Assembly: GCF_000002235.5 (NCBI RefSeq)
Contig: NW_022145599.1
Coordinates: 23,954,879 to 24,018,878, forward strand
Direction of reading: 5' to 3'
DNA from: Strongylocentrotus purpuratus
Lineage: Eukaryota; Echinodermata; Echinoidea; Camarodonta; Strongylocentrotidae
Length of the DNA stretch: 64,000 bases
The position numbers and the translations under genes were made by a program. The notes under the pieces were generated by a model. That model did not search any database, was not told the DNA's origin, and saw only the letters and a list, made by a program, of their open reading frames with translations. Positions 44,880 through 56,200 of the stretch are shown here, in pieces (the stretch's first letter is position 1; every line of letters starts with the position of its first letter).

Positions 44880-45655
44880 GGGGGGGGGGCAACTGCCCCC
44901 AAGCCATCATTACACAAGTGCAAGGGACAGGCACGGATCCAGGGGGGCTGAGCGTGCCTTGGCCCCCCCCCCCCCCCCCCCGCAAAAAAAAAAAAAAAAA
45001 AAAAAAAAAAGGAGAGAGAGAGAGAAGGAAAAGAAGGGAAAGAGGAGAGAAAGGGAAAAAAAGAAAGAGGAAGAAGAAAAGAAAAGAGGGAAGAATGAGA
45101 TCGGGGGGAAGGACTTGCCTCCCCCCTTCCCCCCCCCCCCCCAATAAAAAAAATAAAAGAGAAGGAAGGAAAGGGAAAGAAAAAAGATAAAGAGGAGATA
45201 AAGGGAAGGAAAGAAAAGAAGGGGTATATCAGTTGCAATTTTCCCGCCAACAAGTTGTGGATCGAGGGGGGGGGGCAAAAGACCCTAACCTCCCCCCCCC
45301 CCCCCCCCCCCCGTCCCCGCTAAAAAAAGAGAGAAGGAAGGAAAAGGAAAAAAGGAGAGCTAAAAGGAAACAAAAAGAGGAAGAAAAAAAGAAAAGGGAG
45401 AAAAGAAGCGAAGATCAGTTGCGGTTAATCCCGCCAACAATGTGTGGAGCGGGTTGGGGACCAAAATGACCGTGCCCCTCCCCCCCCCCCCCCCCCAGCA
45501 AACCTAAAAGAGAGATAAGGAAGGGAAGGGAAAGTGAAAGAGGAGAGAAAGGAAAAGGAAAAAAAAGAGAATGAAGAAAGGTAAGGGATATCAGTTGCAA
45601 TTTTCCCGCCAACAAGGTGTAGATCGGAGGGGGGGGGGGGGCACTGGCATACTGA
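44880..45655. repeat. Tandem of G/C-tract and GGAAAG-rich units, about 185 bp
   Basis: Successive units share CAGTTGCAATTTTCCCGCCA (45231, 45415 in variant form, 45591), a poly-G or poly-C block and an AAAGAGAGAAGGAAGGAAA purine block. The purine blocks create many spurious open frames. Confidence 0.8.
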
Positions 45656-45959
45656 TAGGGGAGGAGGGGGGGTTGGAGAAATAGAATTCAAACGTGGTTT
45701 ATTTATAATTCCATAACGGTGGTTAACAAATAATGCTGAAATGAGATAATTTTCCTCACTTCATGCGTTTGTTGGAAAATGACAAATTCCTAAATTTACA
45801 GCCAGGCAAGAAAATACTTCTTGAGATGCCTACATATCAGGGCCCGCGGAACGGCGGGGATCGGGATCCTCGAGCCCCTCCCCCACACTTTCTTTGAAAA
45901 AGTATATTAAAGAGAAATAGAAAGAAAGAGCGAGAAAGAAAAAATAGTTAACTGCCAGT

Positions 45960-46560
45960 GTCACATTATAATAGGGTATCAAAATATGCTCATCTGACCA
46001 TGATTCAAATTAATGCCTAAAATCCTAAGGGCTCTGCCCCCTGCATTCCACCTAGGGCCCTAAGGCGGGCCCTTAGATGCTCATATGACGGTCATTTAAT
46101 GCCTAAAACCCCTGATTTCTGGGGGCTCTGCCCCCTGGACCCCACGCCAAATACTGTCCTGCTAGTGTCACAAATAATAAGGTATCAAAAATGCTCATCT
46201 GACCGTAATTAAACGCCTAAAACCCCTGAGCTTCTGGGGCTCTGACCCCTGGACCAAACCAAGAGCCCTTAGGCGGGCCCCTCGAAATTCATCTGACCGT
46301 AATTGAGTGCCTAAAACCCTTGAGATTCCAGGGCTCCGCCCCCTGAACCCCAAGCCAATTAGTGACCTGCCATTGTAACAATTAGGTATCAAAATAATGC
46401 TCATCTGACCGTAATTAAATGCCTAAACTCCTGAACTTCCGGGGCTCTGCCCCCTGGACCCCGTCTAGGGCGCTAAGGCGGACCCCTGAATGCTAATCTG
46501 ACCGTAAATTAAAACCTTAAACCCCTGAGCTTTCGGGGCGGACAAGGTATCAACATAATA
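45960..46560. repeat. Tandem subrepeat (TGCTCATCTGACCGTAATTA units)
   Basis: Five or six diverged units with CTCATCTGACCGTAATTAAA, GCCTAAAACCCCTGAG and GGGGCTCTGCCCCCTGGACC, the last a GC-rich hairpin. Inverted relatives lie at 44560-44800. Confidence 0.8.
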
Positions 46561-46679
46561 ATGTTCATCTGACAGCATGCGCGTAGCCAGGGGGCGGTGG
46601 GGTGGTCCCCCAATAAACGCCGGCCAAAAAAGAGAGGAGTGTAAAGGAAGAGGACGTAGAAAGAAAAGGGAATAGACAA

Positions 46680-48035
46680 AGACAAATTTGAAATTCAGAC
46701 AAGGATTAAGAGTCGAGAACGGTACAACGAATCGTCTTCTTTCTCTAATGAATTAATGAAACGTCAAAGCTTCCGCGCTACGCGCGGGGGAGGGCAGGGG
46801 AACTTAATTCAGACGAGGATAATTTTCGGGAACGGTACAACGAATCGTCTTCTTTCTATAATAATTTAATGAAACTTCGAAGCATCCGCGCTTCGCGCGG
46901 AAGGGGGGGGGGAAATTGATTTAGACAAGGATTAAGAGTCGAGAACGGTACGACGAATCTTCCTCTAATGATTTAATGAAAAGTAAAAGCTTCCGCGCTT
47001 CGCGCGGGTGGGGGAAACTAAATTATTTTCGAGAGCGGAACAACGAATCGTCCTCATTCTCTAAAAATTTAATGAAACGTCGAAGCGGGGGGAAAACTGA
47101 ATTTAGACAAGGATTAAGAGTCGAGAACAGTTCAACGAATCGTCTTCTTTCTTTAATGATTTAATGAAACGTAAAAGCTTCCGCGCTTCGCGTGGGAGGG
47201 GGGAAACTGAATTTAGACAAGGATTAAAAGTCATAACGGTACAACGAATCGTCTTATTTCGCTAATGATTTAATGAAACGTAAAAGCTGTATTCAGACGA
47301 GGATTATTTTCGAGAACGGTACAACGAATCGTCTTCTTTTTCTAATGATTTAATGAAACGTACAAGCTTCCGCGCTTCGCGCGGGAGGGAGGAGGGGAAA
47401 ACTGAATTCAGATGAGGATTAAGAGTCGAGAACGGTACAACGAATCGTCTTTTTTTCTCTAATGATTTAATGAAACGTAAAAGCTTCCAAGCTTTGCGCG
47501 GGAGAGGGGAATGAATTAAGACGAGGATTAGGAGTAAAAAACTGTACAACGAATCGTCTTCTTTTTCTAATGATTTAATGAAACGTAAAAGCTTCCGCGC
47601 TTCACGTGGGAGGGGGGAAACTGAATTTAGACAAGGATTAAAAGTCATAACGGTACAACGAATCGTCTTATTTCGCTAATGATTTAATGAAACGTAAAAG
47701 CTGTATTCAGACGAGGATTATTTTCGAGAACGGTACAACGAATCGTCTTCTTTTTCTAATGATTTAATGAAACGTACAAGCTTCCGCGCTTCGCGCGGGA
47801 GGGAGGAGGGGAAAACTGAATTCAGATGAGGATTAAGAGTCGAGAACGGTACAACGAATCGTCTTTTTTTCTCTAATGATTTAATGAAACGTAAAAGCTT
47901 CCAAGCTTTGCGCGGGAGAGGGGAATGAATTAAGACGAGGATTAGGAGTAAAAAGCTGTACAACGAATCGTCTTCTTTTTCTAATGATTTAATGAAACGT
48001 AAAAGCTTCCGCGCTTCACGTGGGAGGAGAAAAAC
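46680..48035. repeat. About 110-bp tandem satellite, about 13 units, with a 414-bp higher-order duplication
   Basis: Each unit has GGTACAACGAATCGTCTTCT, ATTTAATGAAACGTAAAAGC and the palindromic TTCCGCGCTTCGCGCGGG. The block 47210-47625 is repeated almost exactly at 47625-48035 (offset 414). Some units are shortened. Confidence 0.9.
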
Positions 48036-48047
48036 TATTTTCAGACG

Positions 48048-48410
48048 AGTAGGCACGTACGGAAGTGGGGGAGGGGGTTAGGGGGTTTAACCTCCCTCCT
48101 TCGGTTTTTATGTGTGTATTTTGGAGGAACCCCCCCCCCCTCCCCCCTTTTCTGTGATTTTTTTTTTTTTTTTTTTTAATTAAAAAAAAATATATAAACA
48201 AATATGCCAATGGCTGACCTAAAAAAGGTGACCTCACCCCCCCCCCAACGGAACAAAATGTCAAATTTTCAAATTTCGAGACCAAAAAAAAAAGTGTCCT
48301 CTCCCCCCCCCCCCCCGGTTATTTAACGGCTGGCTGAGTCGTAACGATTTTTTTTCGGACCCCCCAAAAAAAGTGGGCCCCCCCTAAGAAATCCTGGATC
48401 CGCGCCTGGC
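48048..48410. mobile_element. G/C-tract MITE, copy 2 (nested)
   Basis: Shares with 23908-24187 the blocks AATGGCTGACCTAAAAAAGG and CGGCTGGCTGAGTCGTAACG, several poly-C runs and an end CCTGGATCCGCGCCTGG resembling the other family ends. The left end is diverged. Confidence 0.65.
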
Positions 48411-48837
48411 AAGGGAGCATAGTGAACGAGAGGATTGACGGTGACGGAAGTGACTATCCCCTCACAGGTTTTTGAAGCTTTGATGTATTAACCAATTACA
48501 TTCCTTAACAAAACAATAGTATAAAAACAAGCAATATACCTTTTTCACACTGCAATATTTACTTGTACATTCTGAAGAATATTATGCGAGGGAGCGTAGA
48601 TCCCGAGCGAGAAGATTTTTGCATTTTTATTTGTCTAAACGCTGCCTTCCAGGGCCTTCCAGGGCCTTCCAGAGCCTTAAAGTTTGTTGCAATCTTTAGT
48701 CAGTATTTGCTATACACTTATTTTTTTGCACTTTTTCAATCTTTCAGGGGGGGGGGGGACAATCCCCCTAAAAAAAAATTGAGGGGGGACGTGTCCCCCC
48801 CCCCCCGTCCCCCGGGATCGCCGCCCCTGCCAATACC

Positions 48838-49892
48838 ACAATTCGTCCGCCGTCGGAATCTAGCATGGCCATAGGTTTAAACTATACCTATTTCCATAAG
48901 TAGCCTATATTATCTTTTTCAATTGTTCACAACAGTACTTAGTGGAGCAGTTTTGAAGCGCATTAATTCTTTAAAGCTGCAAGTAAAAGACGCTATTCCA
49001 AACACTCTTTTTCTCTTCATCATTATCATTTTCGTCGTTTTTTATGGTTAAACGATGAGTAACAAATTACAAAATCTATACAAGCAGAAAAATAAAAGGA
49101 ATTCACTCTTTAAAAGCTTTACATTGTAATTCACATAGAGTTTGATTTCTTTTTATTGAAAACATACAATGATATAAGCTTAATCAAAACGAGGGGAAAA
49201 ATCACCCTTTTCTCGCTTACAATTTTAAACCATTGTTTTACAAATTGACGTTAAGCAATCTAATGAATTAAAATAAAATATAAGAGCACAAATGAATGAA
49301 TGAATAAATATATGAATAAATAGATCGAAATCGATAGTTTAATTAATTTTAAACAGTTGTGGAGCGCCAGGAGTGTCAAGTCTGACAGACATCAGCTCTC
49401 TACAAGAACCCAGAATTTAAATAATTTTAGTATTATCAATATCAATGTAATTATTATTGCTATCATTATCGTTATCATCATTATTAATATTGTTGTTATT
49501 ATTATCGTTATCATTATTACTATTATTATTATTATCATTATTATTATTATCTTCATCATCTTTATCTTCATTATTATTATTATAAATAAATATACAAACA
49601 ATTTATTTTATATGCTACCTATAACCTTCATGCATTATTTGGTGTGTATTTACTGATTCGTGATTTCAAATATCCCAAATAAAGAAGATATAAGAACCAT
49701 CTTTCCCAAAATTTGGCTATTGCACAATAACTCATTAGTGTTCCATCTTCCTTCTTGCCATTGCACTATAGTGCCCTGGGTCTCTCCATGCATGACATAT
49801 AGTCCCTCGAATCGAGTGTAAAACTGGAGGTCCACTGCAAATGCAGTGATAATGAATGAATTGCTGATATAAAAAATAGATGATAAAGAATA
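48838..49892. other. Gene-free DNA with (ATT/ATC)n microsatellite
   Basis: An ATT/ATC/GTT triplet-rich microsatellite occupies about 49430-49590. Nothing else recognisable. Confidence 0.5.
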
Positions 49893-50660
49893 GATTGCTG
49901 ATCAAGGATGATAAGACAGAGTTCCTCATCCTTGGCACACGTCATCAACTGTCAGAAGATCAACATCCCCTTTATCAGGATCGGCAATGCTGATATATAC
50001 CTGCATCTCATGTCAAGAACTTCGGGTTGCATGTTTGATTCGAACATGACCATAGATCGACATGTCCTGATGACAGTCATGAAAGGCAGCCTTCTTCAAT
50101 CTACACAATATCCGTCGAATTCGTAAGTATCTAGACCAGAGGTCATTACTCACTCCTATATTCCTTCATCACCAGCCGCTTGGATTACTGCAATGGTCTA
50201 CTCTATGGTGCCACTGCAACCCACATTGAACAACTACACTGAATTCAAAATGTTGCCGCCAGAACTGCCACAAGTTCTGTCCCATGAAACCTATCCTTCG
50301 TCAATTGAACTGACTACCCATCATGTCCCAGATTCAATATAAAATACTTCTTCTCATCCTCAAATACACCGACGGTCTTGCTCCTCCCTACCAATATGAA
50401 CTCAAACTATCAGGAAACTATCCCGCTACTCCCTTCGTTCGCTCCTTTAAGGCATCACGCTGAACCATCCATCGATCCCCAAGATGCTACCCACACGTTG
50501 TGACAGAGCTTGCACAACTTCTGCTCCCAAATTGTGGAATAACCTACCCATATCTCTTCGTAACCAGCAATTAATCTCTAAATACCTCCTGTTTACAATA
50601 TAAAATCGCATTTGAACATTATGGAAAATGCGCTATATATATATATATAAATATATTATT
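49893..50660 (+). mobile_element. LINE (CR1/L2-like) 3' fragment with decayed reverse transcriptase end
   Basis: Pieces of the RT C-terminal region are readable in changing frames: DDKTEFLILGTRHQL, then FDSNMTIDRHV, then ITSRLDYCNGLLYGAT, then the AAR-type and LAPPY-type blocks. The order is right for a Jockey/CR1/L2-type RT. Frameshifts and stops break it several times, and only the 3' third is present. It ends GAAAATGCGCTATATATA, a CR1/L2-style tail. Confidence 0.75.
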
Positions 50661-50930
50661 ATCATAAAATGATCAATCAGTCAGCTTTGGACCAACCTGC
50701 GTCTACGGAAATTAGTAATAACAATAGTTACATTATGTTTTATACATGATGACATATCCATCCAAGGGGATGCTCAAGGCGCATACAGAGTATCATTACT
50801 GCACTGACTCTAGCGCATCTGCTGTCATGTGCTCAAAGCACGCAAGAAATACATTCCTGACAGGAACCCTTTCACTACACCTGGATGGAGAGTGGCAAAC
50901 GTAGATTATTGTTTTGCCAAAAGACGTTAG
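50661..50930. other. Short gene-free stretch
   Basis: Nothing recognised before the SINE at 50935. Confidence 0.3.
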
Positions 50931-50934
50931 TGCC

Positions 50935-50998
50935 GCAGCCGGACTTGAACCGCCAACCATAATGATCCATTGACCGGTGACGTATCCGCTGAACCGTG
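50935..50998 (-). mobile_element. tRNA-derived SINE fragment
   Basis: The complement carries an A-box-like TTCAGCGGATACG and the B-box GGTTCAAGTCC in a tRNA-like layout. Not a working tRNA by stem pairing. Confidence 0.5.
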
Positions 50999-51126
50999 AA
51001 ATTTCTACTTTGCATTGGAATGCATTAGTATATTTTTTCGAGAATTTAGTTCTCCGGATCTAAATTGACCATTTATGCAATGATGCTTCCCCCGTTCTCT
51101 AAAAAGGGTAAGCCCTGCACTTTGAT

Positions 51127-51359
51127 TTAGATAAATGTCCACAAGGTTTCCTTAGCCAGGGTTTCACCAGTTGCAGTGAGGGCGCCATTCTTGTAGCCTT
51201 TGAGGAAATAGTCGTTGTCTGGATGTAGGGGACGTATAGCCAGCTTTGCTCTACCGAGTGTTGCGTGAACCTCGAGGATGAAAGAGGTTGGCTGGCCCAT
51301 GGAGGGGGCGGTCACATGTTCCTTCAAGGAGTCCATGCACCACGGGTTCCCATCCGGAT
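51127..51359 (-). CDS. Fascin-like exon 4 (terminal)
   Basis: Residues 443-519 and TAA: DPDGNPWCMDSLKEHV, then FILEVHATLGRAKLAIRPLH and the conserved TLWTFI end. Acceptor TTTTACCTTTAG. Confidence 0.93.
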
Positions 51360-53203
51360 CTAAAGGTAAAATCAAACGATAGTGAAAAGAATAAGTTTAG
51401 CATCTATCAGCCTATAGAGACCATGGATCTATGTATGTGCAGTCTGAGACTAACTGATAAACGAAATGACTGCCCACAAAACAGTCAACAACTATCTACT
51501 TAAACCATTTGAAAGACGAATATGTTTGAGACAGTTGAGCTATTCCCTAATGGTTATCGCTATATTTCAATACAAACAAAAATATGTTATTAAATATTAT
51601 GAAACTGTTATGTCCGTGCAATAAAGTATAAAAACAATTTATATTCTAACCTTTAATCCGATAGGTATTCGTTTCCGGTTCATAGGTCAAACTCAATTCG
51701 TCGTACTCGGCCGAGTTGCATTTGACCTTGTTGTTCCTGCCCCCGGTCTCCCGCTTGACGAACCCGAATTCCCCTTGGAGAATGAGCGACGTGCGGTTGA
51801 CGAGCTGGACGCCGATCTTGCCTGCGATGTCGTTGATGTTGGCTGTCAGGGATAGTTGGCCAGAGGCGTCGACGGTGACATATTGGTTGGAGTTTGAGTG
51901 GCGGAGGGCGAACGAGTTATTGATGAACTCGAATTCAAACTGCTTTGCCGTGCTAAAAAATGGTAAATGAAAATAATTTATGATATTCTAGAATACCTTT
52001 TAAATAATCACTAAATCAGGTCAAAAGTCCCTTCAAAAGTACCGTATATAAAGGACAGGCTATATGCGAAAAGCGGGAAATAGAAAGCGGGGTTTTTACA
52101 GCATGAATTTTATTATGTTATCGACAACAGGTTTAGACGTTTATTGTTAACGACGTGACACGTCTATCGGCGACGTCGAAGAATGAACCAAATACGACCG
52201 CAAAGACTTAACAAATAATTAACATTAACAGGCTTGTCCAGTAACGTACATTCTAATATGCAAACAACATGATTACACTGACATATAAACGTAATGTGAA
52301 CACGATTTCTATGAGATAAACAACGGTAGATTTACCTTAATAGGGCTATAAAGGAAATTGCTCTTTTTTCTCGAAAGTCTTTGCGTCGTATGCGGTCGTG
52401 TTAACTGTAGCTTACATCATGGCTAGTACAGTCTAATCACCATCAGGGTCAGTGTTATGGGGAAGGTTTTAATACGGAATAATCTGACCGGCGACCATTG
52501 TGTCACTATCTTTAACCAAAAAAAACAGCGTCCATCCTTTTTGCAAGAGGAGGGGGGGGGGGGGCAGTCGCCAGTAATAACTTGGAACTATATTTTGGGG
52601 AGCGTTATGAGTAAGAAACAACAAAGAGTGGAGAAGTGAGAAATGAAAAGGAGGAGGGAAGGAGAAGAAGAGGTATACAAAATATATGCAAAAAGAAAAT
52701 ACCTACGATGAACACACTGAAAGGAAAGGAAGGAGGCGAAAGAAGAAGAGGGGAATGAGAACAAAGAAAAAAAAACATAGTGTAAATGAATTGTAAATTG
52801 TGTCGCCATGACTATGCCTCAGTTTTTATCAACTGCCCGAGGCCTCCCCGAACGCTGCTCAATGCCTAAATATAATTTGGCTAAATTTTCCCGCAGTACA
52901 AACAAAAATGGTGGAGGTTATTGATGAGATCGCTTGGTGCTCGGTGGAAGAAATGGCGGATCTCCGGCATAATGATAATTGAATGAGAGCAATTACAGAC
53001 AAATTATATTTCATTCCGCCTCTGTACACCGGAGCAAATATGATTTTAGTATATTTCGTAATGGGATGGCGTAATGTTTTATAAGTCATTTTTATATTTT
53101 ATATATTGTAATAATACTGATTATTCAATCTTTCATCCGTCCCCAGGAATGGAAAATATTCCCTGGTTTGAATAAGAAAAAAAGGATGAAGAAGCAGAAT
53201 GAG

Positions 53204-53235
<32 letters not shown>

Positions 53236-56200
53236 GAAGAAAAAGAAGAAGAAGAAGAAGAAGAAGAAGAAAGAAGAAGAAGAAGAAGAAGAAGAAGAAG
53301 AAGAAGAAGAGAAGAAGAAGAAGAAGAAGAAGAAGAAGAAGAAGAAGAAGAAGAAGAAGAAGAAGGGAAAAAGGACTATGATGTTGACGATGATGATGAT
53401 GATGAAGTGATAGTGATGGTGGTGGTGGTGATGATGATAGCAGTATAAGGCCATTTAAAAAATATACATTTTTAGCGTCCCCGCCCGCTTCCTTTTTGGG
53501 GGCCGCCTCCCTTTTTTTGTGTAATGTTTTGTAATTTATTTTTTTGTAATGGAAAAAATACATGAAAAACACTGCTAAAATGGATCTATTTCTGATTTAA
53601 AAAAAAAAAAAAATGCCGGCGGCCGTCTTGAAAAAGAGCTCGACTATCAGGGAAAATGTACCAAGCGGCCATTTTGAGCGGCCATTTTGAAAGCAAAAAA
53701 AAGGGCCTCCTCCTTCCAATTTTTCAAAAAGGCAGGACGCTAAACCTGTTTTTTTTTTATATTTGGCCTTAACGAGCTTTTTTATGTTCATTTTGTTATA
53801 TTGACATTTCAGATGCCACAATAACCTCCATAACCACCGAAGCGTTCCCATCGTTACCATGCCAACGTTGTATTAACAATGGAGAGGGAGACACTCATTA
53901 ATCAAATTAATGTAATGTGCTGCTTCTATGGGCTCCCAAAGTGCTATGGAATTATGAGCACAGACAGCTGTTAATGTATGGAAAGTGTGCTTCAGTGTAC
54001 CCACGAATATACTACCTGTATAAGAGAAACTAGTGGATATCAAACTGACTTGTCAGTACATCTTACAGGGCAAGGATTCGAACCCTAAAGTTGTCAATTA
54101 AAACCATTGTACCACTACCGTAGACAAACAACCAGTGCGGATTACACGTCAGTATTGGCAATTACATTATTGTCAACTGGAAAATAAGGAGTCCTGCTTG
54201 GTTACATTCCATAAAACAACACATCTTTTGTACCAGATGTTCATTAAAATATGGCCACTTATTATAATCTTTATATTAATATTCTAGATCTATAGGCCTA
54301 ACCGACGAACCGTGGAATAAACATTTTTTTTAATAAATTGAGCGTTATGTATTATAATCTTTATCAAATATTAATTTAGTCCACTCCTTTTCCTAGAATC
54401 AAAATAAATCGTGTTATATCACCAGCCAAAATAGTATCTCCATGGAGATGCACCAGGCAATCTCCATGATGCTGTTTTTATTTTTTCGCTCCATTGTTTT
54501 ACGACCATGACGTAATGTAAAATAGTACAGCGAACCAGACTGATATCCTACACTATCAGATATTGCAGACAATTTGTTACCTCATTAAATCATATGAACA
54601 CATGAACACTGACATAATAGCTTATTCACACTTGCTTCATCGATTTACAGTATACAGTGGTATAACAGATGTATATAAGGCTTATGGAATAATTGGGTTT
54701 TTTTACGATTAATTGCCTAATTTTTTTTTATTTTAGGCAATTATCATTATTTATCATTATTCAGAACGAACGTTACCTCTACAATGCGTGATTAGATGGA
54801 TTCCGCTGTTTTTAACAGCCCCCCCCCCCCCATTCAATCAAGACTCACTTTTTTCCGAATAACGACATACAGTTTGTCATATTTAATCAATCCAATCGTT
54901 GCGCTTGGGTATGACGAAAATGGGGGTTATCGATTATGCATAGTGTATTCATTACGAGTATAGAGAAATAACAATGGTCGAATTCAATTGTTATTAAAAG
55001 ATTATTGAAATGCATGGGAATGTACGTTTGGCAAATTGGCATGCATTGTACTTTTGAATTTTAGATTGATGTACATAATAGCAGAGGCGTATCCAGACAT
55101 TTATTTTGAAAAGGGGGCAGGTCCTGGGGTGTAATATATATTGGCATTCCCGCATTTGGATTGATTAATTATGGGGCGCCATTCAAACGAGGGGGGGGGG
55201 GGGGAGGGGCGTAAAGCCGATTTGGCCACATGATTAACGCAGCAGACAGAGACGGTGTACTGCTGTATACATATATCATATATCATTATTGTTGTATACT
55301 TTGATCAATTGAATCTAAATATTTGATTGAAATTCTTTCCTATTAAAGCAGTTCGGCTGAATAGGCAAAATACACTTTTATTTGATATTGAGGGGGATAA
55401 ACTCGTTGAGTCGTGATGATTAATCATCAGTCCTAAAAGCCTTGTCCTTGCTGGTTGATCTATTATACACTCATTACAAAGATTAGAATTGAACAGACGA
55501 AAACAAGTCGATCTTACTACCTCATGTTTAAATTGAAATGGTCATGACTCTTAGACTAATAGATTTTCTTTCTTTCTTTTTTTCTTCTTCCCTTCTTTCT
55601 TCTCTTGTTAATTTTCAAAGGCTATGCAGCCTATCACGAAGATCTGCTGTATGTAGATTACCGGTTGTGTATATCCAGGCACACTAAACACCGGGTTGAC
55701 ACCTATACTCTTTGCGAGAAGTGAAGCGTATTAACGTGCAACCATGGTAACACCATATATGCACGGGGCTTCCAGTTAACGTCCTATCCGAGAAACGGAG
55801 TGTTACTCCTTGAATATGAGCCTGCATCGAGAACAGAGGGGAGGGTGCACTTAAACATGACGCAGCTACAATATTTTTTAAATTTCATTTTTGTCTGCTG
55901 TGCGCGGGACTCGACTCCAAGCGGCGCACAACGAAAATCCATGAGAGTCAGACGACGTTCTTATTGCGTCGTACCGTCTCCTTTATTCAAAGTCGTCCAC
56001 AAACTTATACATTTAAAGAGGGAAAATTAACCTCAAAGTTAATATTTTAGTTTCTGAGTAGCCTCTATTCATCTTTTAAACCTCCTTCATTTCCGAATAC
56101 CATCGATGAAACCCACCTCTGTGAGTGTTATTAATCTTTCCATTGTTTGTATAATTTTGTAAAGCGATTCGGCGACGGTATGATGATATGAATTTAGACT

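Larger units (their letters stand above)
44319..48829. mobile_element. 4.5-kb hAT-like composite element filled with satellite arrays
   Basis: The ends are CAGGGGCGGCGAT (44319) and ATCGCCGCCCCTG (to 48829). The flanks CCGATACC (44311-44318) and CCAATACC (48830-48837) match at 7 of 8, the hAT target size. The first roughly 60 bp and the last roughly 250 bp match the 307-bp MITE at 16377-16683. Between them lie inverted subrepeats, a 185-bp G/C-tract tandem, a 110-bp tandem and its 414-bp duplication, and a second MITE family. No transposase is visible. Confidence 0.7.

Noticed and set aside
44830-45691. Many long Pro/Gly/Lys/Phe-rich open frames
   Set aside because: Produced by poly-G/C and GGAAAG-type tandem repeats on both strands.
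53099-53572. 157-codon Leu/Phe-rich open frame
   Set aside because: Reads the (GAA)n tract.
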